A stretch of DNA of 64,000 nucleotides from Brevibacterium limosum (GCF_011617705.1 NZ_CP050154.1:3410001-3474000); one strand, 5' to 3'; shown: positions 55,707 to 63,467, numbered from the stretch's first letter. Made by a program: numbers and translations. The notes: generated by a model from the sequence alone, not told the origin.

Positions 55707-56629
55707 CGGGCACCTCCGTCTGCCGGCGCAGGCCCGGCTGCAGACCCGGGCCCGGCTGTGGGCCCGGCTGACTGCCCAGCAGGTGCGGCTGCCGAAGCTG
55801 CCGAGCCTGCCGTGACATTCATCAGCGCTGCGGCCACGGACTCCGGATCCGGGTGGGAGAGCTCACCGGCGAGGCGGCCGTCGGCGAGCAGAACGACGCG
55901 GTCGGCGCGGGCTGCGGCCCGGGGATCGTGGGTGACCATGACGACGGTCTGGCCGAGCTCATCGACCGAGGCGCGCAGGATGTTCAGCACCTCTTCACCG
56001 GAGCTCGAGTCGAGATTGCCGGTGGGCTCGTCGGCGACGAGCACATCGGGCTGGGCGACGAGGGCACGGGCGACGGCTACCCTCTGCTGCTGTCCGCCGG
56101 AGAGCTCGTGCGGCCGGTGGCCCAGACGCTCGCGCAGACCGAGCAGGTCGACCATGCGGTCGAAGATGCGACGATCGGTCTTCTGTCCCGACAGCTGAGA
56201 GGGCAGCAGGATGTTCTCCTCGGCACTCATCGCGGGCACGAGGTTGAAGGACTGGAAGACGAAGCCGATGCGGTCGCGGCGCAGCGCCGTGAGCTTGCGG
56301 TCGCTGAGCCGTGAGATCGCCGTGCGCCCGATGAAGACCTCGCCCGAATCCGGGGTGTCGAGTCCGGCGAGCATGTTGAGCAGCGTCGATTTGCCCGAGC
56401 CGGAGGGTCCCATGATGGCGGTGAAGCGTTCGGCTTCGATGTCGAGGCTGAGGTCGTCGAGCGGTCGGACCTGCGCGTCCCCTCTTCCGTAGGTCTTGCG
56501 CAGTCCGATGGCTTGGATGGCCAGCCTCGGTGCGGGATTCGACCCCTGGGCCCGGGTCGAACCCTGCGCGGGGGTCGGGGGCGGAGTCTGGGAGGGATGG
56601 GCATCGGTGTGTGTCGCTGATGTGTTCAT
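55703..56629 (-). CDS. ABC exporter ATP-binding protein (MacB/LolD type)
   Basis: The 308-residue ATPase has Walker A GPSGSGKST, signature LSGGQQQRVAVARAL and Walker B VLVADEPTGNLDS, the last typical of the MacB/LolD group. Pro-rich N-terminal (about 1-35) and Ala/Gly/Pro-rich C-terminal tails (about 275-308) are unusual additions. GGAGG lies just before the ATG at 56629, at very short spacing; a start at 56665 is possible. Two copies of a candidate response-regulator site lie upstream. Confidence 0.9.
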   Translation of the reverse strand: MNTSATHTDAHPSQTPPPTPAQGSTRAQGSNPAPRLAIQAIGLRKTYGRGDAQVRPLDDLSLDIEAERFTAIMGPSGSGKSTLLNMLAGLDTPDSGEVFIGRTAISRLSDRKLTALRRDRIGFVFQSFNLVPAMSAEENILLPSQLSGQKTDRRIFDRMVDLLGLRERLGHRPHELSGGQQQRVAVARALVAQPDVLVADEPTGNLDSSSGEEVLNILRASVDELGQTVVMVTHDPRAAARADRVVLLADGRLAGELSHPDPESVAAALMNVTAGSAASAAAPAGQSAGPTAGPGSAAGPAPADGGAR

Positions 56630-56664
56630 GCCTCCAGCTTCGTCGCCGAACCCACCCGCCCACA

Positions 56665-56680
56665 TCGGACCTGAGGATGG
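56665..56680. promoter_or_regulatory. Candidate response-regulator site B upstream of the ABC exporter
   Basis: TCGGACCTGAGGATGG, a variant of TCATACCTGAGGATGA, 36 bp upstream of the ATPase start. Confidence 0.45.
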
Positions 56681-56719
56681 TCTTCGCCGCAGAGCGCCGA
56701 GGCGGCCGTGTCCCACCCG

Positions 56720-56735
56720 TCATACCTGAGGATGA
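56720..56735. promoter_or_regulatory. Candidate response-regulator site A upstream of the ABC exporter
   Basis: TCATACCTGAGGATGA, an inverted TCAT-N8-ATGA element. On the minus strand the adjacent TATGAC could be a -10. A related site precedes the kinase gene at 59580. Confidence 0.5.
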
Positions 56736-56778
56736 TCTCGGGCTTCCGAGATCGTCGTCGGGCCCCGAACACGGCCCA

Positions 56779-56848
56779 GGTCTCGTGCGGACCTCAGTCT
56801 CGTATGGACCTCGGTCTCGTGTGGGCGACCTCGGTCTCGTGCGGATGG
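56779..56848. repeat. Short tandem repeat, 17-20 bp unit, about four copies
   Basis: Units starting at 56779, 56796, 56813 and 56833 follow the pattern RGTCTCGTRYGGACCTC. The third has a 3-bp insertion and the last is partial. It lies between the response regulator stop (56857) and the exporter promoter region. Confidence 0.75.
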
Positions 56849-56856
56849 CCCCTGGC

Positions 56857-57783
56857 TCAGTGGCCGGGTCCGACGAGGCCGGCTTCGTAGGCGAACACGA
56901 CGGCCTGCACACGGTCGCGAGCCGCGAGCTTCATGAGGATCCGACCGACGTGGGTCTTCACGGTCGGCTGCGCGAGAAAGAGCCGTTCGCCGATCTCGGT
57001 GTTGCTCAGACCGGTGGCGATGAGGACGAGGACCTCGGTCTCGCGCTGGGTCAGTGACTCCAGCCGGCGCATATCGGCCGCATCGAGACGGCTCGCACCG
57101 GCCATCCCGGACGCGTCCGCGCCAGCGGTGCTCAGCGTCCCCCGACCGTTCAGCGCAGAGGTGCCGACCTCGGATGATGCAGGCTCACCGTCCCCGGGCG
57201 GGGTGGGCGCAACGCCCTCGGCCGATGTCGCATCGGTTCCCGTGGCCGCCGATCTCAGATCCGAATGTGGTGGATCTCCCGCGCCGAGGTGGGGCAGGAG
57301 TCGTGTCTCGAGCAGTCGTTTGGTGGTGGTGGGGGCGATGACTGCACCACCGTCGACGACGGTGCGGATCGACTCGAGGAGCACCTCGGGCAGGGTGTCT
57401 TTGAGAAGGAAGCCTGACGCACCGGCCCGCAGCGCGCGCAGGGCGTAGTCGTCATCGTCGAAGGTGGTCAGGACGATGATCTTCGGGGGACGGATCGTCC
57501 CCTCGTCGGCGAGAGCGAGGATCCGCTGGGTCGCTTCGATGCCGTCGATACGGGGCATCCGAACGTCCATGAGCACGACATCGGGTTCGTCCTGCCTGAC
57601 GATGTCGAGACCTGCCGCACCGTCGCCGGCCTGTCCGACGACGGTGAGGTCCGGCTGGGAGTCGATGACCATGGCGAAGCCCGCCCTCACGAGGGCCTGA
57701 TCATCGACGAGCACGATGCGAAGCGGCCCACTCCCCCGAGCATCAGTCCGACCGTGCACGGTCGCCTCGTCATCGACGCTCAT
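56857..57783 (-). CDS. NarL-family response regulator with a long linker
   Basis: The 308-residue protein has a receiver domain (about 17-140; IVLVDDQALVRAG, VLMDVRMPRIDGIEA, TTFDDDDYALRALRAGASGFLLKD, phospho-Asp in LMDVR). A LuxR-type HTH follows (about 245-305, LTQREREV-like LTQRETEVLVLIATGLSNTEIGERLFL). Between them lies a low-complexity Gly/Ala/Ser/Pro linker of about 80 residues, so the protein is far longer than the usual 210-230. It overlaps the kinase gene by 4 nt and probably controls the adjacent exporter. Confidence 0.92.
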   Translation of the reverse strand: MSVDDEATVHGRTDARGSGPLRIVLVDDQALVRAGFAMVIDSQPDLTVVGQAGDGAAGLDIVRQDEPDVVLMDVRMPRIDGIEATQRILALADEGTIRPPKIIVLTTFDDDDYALRALRAGASGFLLKDTLPEVLLESIRTVVDGGAVIAPTTTKRLLETRLLPHLGAGDPPHSDLRSAATGTDATSAEGVAPTPPGDGEPASSEVGTSALNGRGTLSTAGADASGMAGASRLDAADMRRLESLTQRETEVLVLIATGLSNTEIGERLFLAQPTVKTHVGRILMKLAARDRVQAVVFAYEAGLVGPGH

Positions 57784-59552
57784 CGGCTGCTCTCCTCGAC
57801 TTCGACGGACTGACTCTCTCCGGTCTCGGCAGCCTCGGCGGCCTGTCCGGCCTCGGCGGGCTGACTCTGCTCGGTCTCGGCAGCCTCTCCTGTTGCGGCG
57901 ATCTGATTCTCTCCCGCCTCGGCGGTCTCCCCTGTTCCGGCTGTCTGTCCTGTTCCGGCGGTCTGCCCGGTTTCGGCAGACCCATTCTCTCCATGATCGG
58001 ACGAATCATGAGTGCCGGTGCCCGGGGTGAGTCCGGAATCGGGCCCGGGTTCGGGCCCGGGTTCGGGCCCGGGTTCGGGTTCGGGTTCGGGAGTGGGCGC
58101 GGGAGCGGACAGCGGCAGTCGGGCCTCGACGAGGAATCCCGTCGTCGTTCCGAAAGCGCTTCCCATGACCGCACCGGAAGAGAACCCGGGCTTCGCGTCG
58201 GTGCGCCCTTCGGGACGGTCCTTCACTCCGGTCGAACGGATCGGTCGAGCCGTGAGCGTGCCGCCATAGAGCGCGGCGCGTTCCTGCATGCCGACGATGC
58301 CGTAGCCACGGCCGTGGGCAGCCGTCCCTGTCGGGTCGTCCGCTCCGTGGCTGTCCGTTTCTCCGCTCCCGCGGGCGCTCGTCTGTCCGGTTCCGTTGTC
58401 GCTGATTCGGGCGACGAGCTCTGCGTCCTCGGCCAGCAGCTCGACATGTGCCCGAGCACCGTTTCCGGCATGTTTGAGCACATTCGTCAGCGCTTCCTGA
58501 ACGATGCGGTAGACGGCGAGCGACGCTCCTTCGGCCAAGCGACCGCGGTCGACGTCATCCAGTTCGGTCACCGAGACCGGAAGCCCCGCCGATCGCACAT
58601 CGGCGATGAGGGAGCCGATGTCGGCGACGCCGGGCAGCGGCGACGAGGAGCGTTCGTCGTCCTCCTCGGCGCGGAGGAAGCCGAGCAGCGACCGCGTCTG
58701 TGCCAGGGCTTCCCGTCCGGTCTGCGCGATGGTCTCGAGGGCTCCGACTGCGACGGCCGGATCGGTCTTCGCCGCATAGCGTCCGCCGTCGGCCTGGGCG
58801 ATGACGACGGACAGGGAATGGGCGATGACATCGTGCATCTCGCGGGCGATGCGCATGCGTTCGGCATCGGCGGCCAGCCGGGTCTCGGATTCGCGTTCGC
58901 GCTCCAGCAGGCGGTTGCGCTCCCGGATGCCCTCGATCTCGCGGCGGCGACGGAATCCGACTCCGCCCAAGAGCCAGGCGATGAGCACGATCGAAGCACA
59001 CAGCGCCACGACGACGACCAGCAGCACGTATTCGCCGAATGCCAAGGGCCGCGGGTTCACCCCGATCATCGCCTGCAGGGACACGAGGTAGAGCCACCCG
59101 CCCAGGAAGAGCGCGCCGAGGAGGCCCAGGGCGAGCACGATGCGACCGTGGTTCCGTGTCCCCCACGCCGTCGTCGAATACACGGTGATCGGCACGGCGA
59201 CGATTCCGAACGTCGGTCCCATCATCGTGAGCACGGTCAGCAGGCAGCCGACGGCGATGAGCGACGAGCTCAGCAGCGGGGCAGTGCGCCGCAGTCCCAG
59301 CGGCAGCGTCTGGAGCAGAACGATGCCGACCTGCACAGCCACGGGCACCAGGGCGATCTCGCTCCGCTCGGCCTGGGAGGAGGTGAAGACGACGGTCAGA
59401 TAGGTGATCGGCAGAGCCCAGAGCAGCGAGTCGACGATCCACGGATGAGCGGTGAGGGTGCGACGGATGCGGTCGACGCGGTCGGGAGTGTGCTGCTGCG
59501 GCTCCGGGCGGTGGCCCTCGGTCCGGATCGATCGATTGCTCATGCCGGCCAT
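57780..59552 (-). CDS. Sensor histidine kinase (HisKA_3) with repetitive C-terminal tail
   Basis: The 590-residue kinase has about six N-terminal helices (about 35-195), a coiled linker and HisKA_3 box MRIAREMHDVIAHSLSVV (phospho-His in EMHD). The HATPase domain (about 330-440) includes RIVQEALTNVLKHAGNG and GYGIVGMQERAALYGG. After it comes a disordered tail of roughly 110 residues with Pro-Glu/Pro-Gly repeats and Thr/Gly/Glu-rich stretches. This tail is absent from most relatives. An ATG three codons later (59543) is an alternative start. Its promoter has a candidate autoregulatory site at 59580-59595. Confidence 0.9.
   Translation of the reverse strand: MAGMSNRSIRTEGHRPEPQQHTPDRVDRIRRTLTAHPWIVDSLLWALPITYLTVVFTSSQAERSEIALVPVAVQVGIVLLQTLPLGLRRTAPLLSSSLIAVGCLLTVLTMMGPTFGIVAVPITVYSTTAWGTRNHGRIVLALGLLGALFLGGWLYLVSLQAMIGVNPRPLAFGEYVLLVVVVALCASIVLIAWLLGGVGFRRRREIEGIRERNRLLERERESETRLAADAERMRIAREMHDVIAHSLSVVIAQADGGRYAAKTDPAVAVGALETIAQTGREALAQTRSLLGFLRAEEDDERSSSPLPGVADIGSLIADVRSAGLPVSVTELDDVDRGRLAEGASLAVYRIVQEALTNVLKHAGNGARAHVELLAEDAELVARISDNGTGQTSARGSGETDSHGADDPTGTAAHGRGYGIVGMQERAALYGGTLTARPIRSTGVKDRPEGRTDAKPGFSSGAVMGSAFGTTTGFLVEARLPLSAPAPTPEPEPEPGPEPGPEPGPDSGLTPGTGTHDSSDHGENGSAETGQTAGTGQTAGTGETAEAGENQIAATGEAAETEQSQPAEAGQAAEAAETGESQSVEVEESSR
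58039..58092. repeat. 12-bp/6-bp tandem repeat inside the kinase tail
   Basis: TCGGGCCCGGGT occurs three times (58039-58074), then TCGGGT twice and TCGGGA (58075-58092). On the coding strand it encodes Glu-Pro and Gly-Pro repeats. Such arrays can change length by slippage, in multiples of two codons, without breaking the frame. Confidence 0.9.
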
Positions 59553-59579
59553 GTTAGTTCCGCGTCGCCGGGGCTCACA

Positions 59580-59595
59580 TCATACTCAGGGCTGA
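59580..59595. promoter_or_regulatory. Candidate response-regulator site C upstream of the kinase
   Basis: TCATACTCAGGGCTGA resembles sites A and B. On the minus strand it overlaps TATGAT (59579-59584), a likely -10, 28 bp before the kinase ATG. This suggests autoregulation. Confidence 0.4.
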
Positions 59596-59687
59596 TCCGA
59601 GCAGACCATGCCGACCACGGCGCTCACCCGCGGCAGCCCGCTCACTCTGGAGGGCTGCCCGCACCGACTCACCGAGGCGGCCCTCCC

Positions 59688-60239
59688 CTATGGCGCAGCC
59701 CCGGGCCAGCCGCTGCGTCTCCCCCGTTCGGCGAGGATCTGCTCGCGGAGGATGTCCGCGTGTCCGCAGTGCTGGGCGAGTTCGCGGAGAACGTGCAGGA
59801 GCACCCATTTGAGCGGCATCGGTCCGGCCCGATGGCCGGTGAGCACGGTGTCGAGGTCCATCCCTTCGATCGCGGCGTGCGAGCGTTCGACGGCGGCCCG
59901 GAAGTCGGCCGAGACGCTGGCGATCGTGTCCGAGGCGTCGAGGAGGAAGGAGTCCTTCGAGTCCTGCGGCAGCCCTTAGTCGACCCGGCTTCGGCCGGTG
60001 ACCGCCTCACCGAACCAGACGGTTTCGACGAACACCGCGTGCTTGAGCAGAGACAGCGGGCGGGTTCTGCTCGGCACCAGGGACCTCCTCGCTTCGTCCT
60101 CGCTCAGGTCGTCGAGGCTCCCGAGCAGATGCTGTCGGTGTTCGTCGATGAACGCTGTGAACTGCACGCCGAGGTCGTACTCGCGCACATCGAAAGGTCT
60201 GATAGTCGGACTGCCGCCGTCGGCGCCTGCACCTGTCAT
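59688..60239 (-). pseudogene. DinB/DUF664 family gene interrupted by an in-frame stop
   Basis: The first 87 codons (MTGAGADGG, FIDEHRQHLLGSLDDLSEDEARRSLVPS, KHAVFVETVWFGEAV) match the start of DUF664/DinB-like proteins. A TAA at 59976-59978 (complement) follows GRSRVD. In the same frame the protein continues GLPQDSKDSFLLDASDTIA, HRAGPMPLKW, then HVLRELAQHCGHADILREQI to a TAG at 59688, exactly the family's second half. One base change would restore about 183 residues. It is a recent pseudogene, a sequencing error or, less likely, a recoded stop. Confidence 0.9.
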
Positions 60240-60319
60240 GGCTCCAGCTTAGAGCCGCCTCGGCGAGGGAGGACAGACCCGAGCGCCGACTCGCCCGGAA
60301 TCGCAGGCGATCAGCATCC

Positions 60320-60348
60320 TTGTCCGGCAGGTCACCCGGACCTATGCT
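60320..60348 (+). promoter_or_regulatory. Predicted promoter of the PLP aminotransferase gene
   Basis: TTGTCC (60320-60325) and TATGCT (60343-60348) are spaced 17 bp, about 95 nt upstream of the ATG. Confidence 0.5.
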
Positions 60349-60443
60349 GAAGTGACCCACGTAACCCGTCGTTCGGGCAGGAGCCTTCTGAACGTCGCCG
60401 GAGCAGTCGACTTCAGGGCATCACCGCTCAGAGGAGGTCGCTC

Positions 60444-61712
60444 ATGTCCACCACTTCAATGCATCCGGCCACGAGTGCTTCGCAGAACCAGCCGCAGACT
60501 CCCGCGCTGCCCTTTGCTCGCCGCCACGACCAACTCGTCGGGTCCGTCATCGATGCCTCCACCACGGTGCTGGCCCAATACGACCACGACATCGTCAAGT
60601 TCGGCATGGGGGCACCGGCCCCGGACATGCTCCCGGCCGCGGACTTCGCCCGCATCGCCGCGCAAGTCTTCTCCCCGGAGAACTTCACCTACGGGGAGAC
60701 GAAGGGCGAGCCGGTCCTCATCGACGCCCTCCACGACTACCTCACAGCGACCGAACAGATCCCGCCCGAACAGCAGGGAAACCGCGACCGCCTCCTCATC
60801 ACCTCCGGGGGCATGCAGGGCCTCGACCTCGGGTTCAAACTCTTCGTCACTCCAGGTGATCTCGTCGCCTGTGAGTCGCCGACCTACACGAACGGTTCGG
60901 CCACGGCCATGAGCTATGAGGCGGAGATCCTCGAGGTTCCCGTCGACGACGAAGGCATGCAGATCGAGGCTCTCGAGGAGCACACGAAGCGCACCGGGCG
61001 CGCCCCGAAGGTCATCTACACCGTCCCGACCTTCCAGAACCCGGCCGGGGTGACGATGTCTCTGCCGCGTCGCGAGCGCCTCCTCGAGTTCGCCCACCGG
61101 CACCGCTCGGTCATCATCGAGGACAACCCGTACGGAATGCTGCGCTTCTCCGGCGAGTCCGTGCCCGCGCTGAGCGACCTCAGCCCGAACGATCCCCTCA
61201 TCTTCGGTGTGCGCACGTTTTCGAAGTTCGTCGCCCCGGGCCTGCGCGTGGGCTGGATCGACGTCGACCCCGAGGTCCGCGAGCTCGCCGTCAACGCCAA
61301 ACAGACGATGGACTCCTGCGCCCCCGTTCCCAACCAGCACCTCATCGCCCGCTGGTTGGAGGAAGGCGGTGCCGACGCTCACGTCAAGACCCTGCGCGAG
61401 GCCTACCGCGAGCGCAAGATCACCATGTCAGAAGGCCTCGAGAGGCTCTTCCCCGGAGAGATCCGAGCCACCGACCCCGACGGCGGCTTCTTTCTATGGG
61501 TGACCTTCGAGGACGAGACGATCAAGACCGAAGATCTGATGACCACGGCGCTCGAGGAGGGTGTCGCCTATATCCCCGGTCCCTCCTTCTCGCCGGCCGG
61601 GAACTTCTCGAACGCACTGCGTCTGTGCTTCGCCTCGGCAGCCCCCGACCGCATCGACGACGGACTCGAGCGCCTCCGCCGCGCGCTCGATCGGTACCGC
61701 TCAGAGCGCTGA
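60444..61712 (+). CDS. PLP-dependent aminotransferase (fold type I, MocR/LysN-like, no HTH)
   Basis: The 422-residue enzyme has TSGGMQGLDLGFKLF, the substrate-loop YTVPTFQNPAGVTMS, the Asp/Tyr PLP contacts in EDNPYGMLRF and the Schiff-base lysine in RTFSKFVAPGLRVGW. It resembles 2-aminoadipate or aromatic aminotransferases of the LysN/MocR catalytic group but lacks a GntR HTH. AGAGGAGG precedes the ATG. The amino donor and product are not predictable. It is followed by a hairpin built from two inverted copies of the recurring GCCGAGGTGG word. Confidence 0.92.
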   Translation: MSTTSMHPATSASQNQPQTPALPFARRHDQLVGSVIDASTTVLAQYDHDIVKFGMGAPAPDMLPAADFARIAAQVFSPENFTYGETKGEPVLIDALHDYLTATEQIPPEQQGNRDRLLITSGGMQGLDLGFKLFVTPGDLVACESPTYTNGSATAMSYEAEILEVPVDDEGMQIEALEEHTKRTGRAPKVIYTVPTFQNPAGVTMSLPRRERLLEFAHRHRSVIIEDNPYGMLRFSGESVPALSDLSPNDPLIFGVRTFSKFVAPGLRVGWIDVDPEVRELAVNAKQTMDSCAPVPNQHLIARWLEEGGADAHVKTLREAYRERKITMSEGLERLFPGEIRATDPDGGFFLWVTFEDETIKTEDLMTTALEEGVAYIPGPSFSPAGNFSNALRLCFASAAPDRIDDGLERLRRALDRYRSER

Positions 61713-61724
61713 CGTCTTCAACCC

Positions 61725-61763
61725 CGTCGCCGAGGTGGCCCGCCGTATCCGTACCACCTCGGC
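61725..61763. terminator. Hairpin formed by inverted GCCGAGGTGG words
   Basis: TCGCCGAGGTGG (61725-61736) and CCACCTCGGCGA (61752-61763) form a perfect 12-bp stem with a 15-nt loop, 13 bp after the aminotransferase stop. No U-tract. It is made entirely of the over-represented 9-mer. Confidence 0.65.
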
Positions 61764-61854
61764 GATCGTTCGCGGCCGTCCCCGGGTGATCCACACTGAC
61801 GGCGGCTGGGTCCGTCGCCTGTGGCACAATGATGGTGTCGCGCGTGCGCGGCAC

Positions 61855-61925
61855 GGCGGTGGGGCTCGCCGTACCCAACCTCGACGCGGACCGTGACGGT
61901 CCGTCTTCGACAACAGTCCCTACCT
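61855..61925 (+). ncRNA. Fluoride (crcB) riboswitch
   Basis: The architecture fits the crcB motif. P1 is GGCG (61855-61858) with CGCC (61867-61870), closing the loop GTGGGGCT. A second stem is TCGACGCGGACC/GGTCCGTCTTCGA (61881-61910). The 3' strand AGTCCC (61915-61920) can pair with GGGGCT of the P1 loop to form the pseudoknot, followed by the conserved CTAC. It precedes a universal stress protein gene and two fluoride channel genes. CCTACCT (61919-61925) is complementary to AGGTAGG of the ribosome site (61949-61955), so fluoride binding should free the site and turn translation on. Confidence 0.82.
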
Positions 61926-61962
61926 CGACCGGCGTCAGCATGCCCGAAAGGTAGGAGAGACC

Positions 61963-62571
61963 ATGAGCACCAGCCCCGATCCGAGAGATCGCGATCTGAG
62001 ACATGACGGGCCGCCGCGCGCCCGCGTCATCCTCGGCATCGTCCCCGATCAGCCCGCCGAGGTGATCGCCGCCGCCGCGGACTATGCCGCCCACTTCGAC
62101 GCCGAGCTCGTCTGCGCCCACGTCGACGACTCCCGCTATAACGTCGAGACCCGCCCCGACGGAACTGTGCGCTCGATGCCCATCGATCCGGACACCACGG
62201 CCGAGGCGGCCACCGAATTCGACCCCGATCTCCAGGACCGCATCGCTGCCGCCCTGGCAGGAACGGACGTCGCTTGGTCGACCCGGGCGCTGGCGGGGTC
62301 TCCGGCGCAGGAACTCGATCGGCTCGCCGATGCGCTCGACGCCCGGATGATCGTCCTCGGAGTCCGGCGCGCGGGAATCCGCGGCTCGCTGCACGAGTTC
62401 TTCAACGGCTCGGTCGCGATCCAGCTCTCGAGGCACCAGCATCGCCCGCTCGTCGTCGTCCCGCTGGCCACCGACAAAGACGGCATGGACGACCCCGAAG
62501 CTCCTGCGACGTCGCCGCCCCCAGGCGCCTCCCCCACTGCTGAGCTGCAAACCGGCGAGGGCGAGCAGTGA
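61963..62571 (+). CDS. Universal stress protein (UspA family) in the fluoride operon
   Basis: The 202-residue protein has a single Usp domain with ARVILGIVPD at the start and the ATP-type motif GVRRAGIRGSLHEFFNGSVAIQL (G-2x-G-9x-GS). A Pro/Ala-rich C-terminal tail follows. AGGTAGGAGAG precedes the ATG and is the likely switch target of the riboswitch. Its stop overlaps the first crcB start (GTGA), so it is the leading gene of the fluoride response operon. Its exact role there is unknown. Confidence 0.9.
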   Translation: MSTSPDPRDRDLRHDGPPRARVILGIVPDQPAEVIAAAADYAAHFDAELVCAHVDDSRYNVETRPDGTVRSMPIDPDTTAEAATEFDPDLQDRIAAALAGTDVAWSTRALAGSPAQELDRLADALDARMIVLGVRRAGIRGSLHEFFNGSVAIQLSRHQHRPLVVVPLATDKDGMDDPEAPATSPPPGASPTAELQTGEGEQ

Positions 62572-63083
62572 CCCGGCCGGTCCACCTCCGTCTGTCCTAT
62601 CTGGGGCTCGCGTTCGTCGGCGGCACGGCCGGCACGGCCGCACGCGAAGCGGTCAGCTTGGGTATGCCGGCCGTCGGCGGTGTGCCGTGGGCGATTCTCA
62701 CGGTGAACATCCTCGGCGCGTTCTTGCTCGGGCTGCTGTTGGATTCCCTGGCGCTCAGCGGTCCCGACGAGGGGTGGCGCCGGAGAGCACGGATCCTCGT
62801 CGGAACCGGTTTTATGGGCGGATTCACCACGTACAGTGCTCTGGCCGCGGATACGGCCGGCCTTCTCGGCGCGGGCCACGGCGGTGCGAGCAGTCCCGGT
62901 GTCGGTCTCGCCTACGGAGTGGGCACGGTGCTCATCGGCGGACTCGCCACATTCGCGGGCATCGCCACGGCGACGGCGCTCCACAGCCGACGCGGAGTCG
63001 AGCCCGGCGGACTCGACTCCGTCATCTGTGCAGACGAACTCCGGATCGGTCCGAGCAGACTCGGATCCGACGAGAGGCGGTGA
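62568..63083 (+). CDS. crcB: Fluoride channel subunit FluC/CrcB, first copy
   Basis: The 171-residue, four-helix protein shows FluC motifs: GGTAGTAAREAVSLG, NILGAFLLGLLLDSL and GTGFMGGFTTYSAL (the Phe box and polar track). A C-terminal hydrophilic tail of about 40 residues is unusual for the family (about 120-130). The GTG start overlaps the Usp gene. With the next gene it probably forms a heterodimeric channel that expels fluoride. Confidence 0.95.
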   Translation: MTRPVHLRLSYLGLAFVGGTAGTAAREAVSLGMPAVGGVPWAILTVNILGAFLLGLLLDSLALSGPDEGWRRRARILVGTGFMGGFTTYSALAADTAGLLGAGHGGASSPGVGLAYGVGTVLIGGLATFAGIATATALHSRRGVEPGGLDSVICADELRIGPSRLGSDERR

Positions 63084-63089
63084 GGCGAA

Positions 63090-63467
63090 GTGACTGCACT
63101 GGTCTTCATCGCACTCGCCGTCGCCGGCGGGTTGGGGGCTACGGCGCGGATGCTGCTCGATGGGCTCATCAAGTCCTGCATGAGCGTCGCCCTGCCGTGG
63201 GGGACGATCATCATCAACGTCTCCGGATCGCTGGCGCTGGGAGTGCTCACCGGAGCGGCGGCGGCCCATGTCCTCCCCGAGTCCTGGCACCTGGTGCTCG
63301 GCACCGGGTTCCTCGGCGGGTATACGACGTTCTCAACGGCGAGCTTCGAGACCATCCGACTGATCCAGGAACGCCGCTGGACCGCTGGGCTGGTCAATGG
63401 GCTCGGCACCCTCCTCGTCTCCACCGCGGCCGCGGCACTCGGGCTGTGGCTGGGCGGACTGGCCTGA
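63090..63467 (+). CDS. crcB: Fluoride channel subunit FluC/CrcB, second copy
   Basis: The 125-residue, four-helix protein has GGLGATARMLLDGLI, NVSGSLALGVLTG and GTGFLGGYTTFSTASFET. It starts with GTG 6 bp after the first copy, near GAGAGGCGGTGAGG. Tandem crcB genes usually encode oppositely oriented halves of a heterodimer. Positive-inside residues differ between the two, consistent with that. Confidence 0.95.
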   Translation: MTALVFIALAVAGGLGATARMLLDGLIKSCMSVALPWGTIIINVSGSLALGVLTGAAAAHVLPESWHLVLGTGFLGGYTTFSTASFETIRLIQERRWTAGLVNGLGTLLVSTAAAALGLWLGGLA

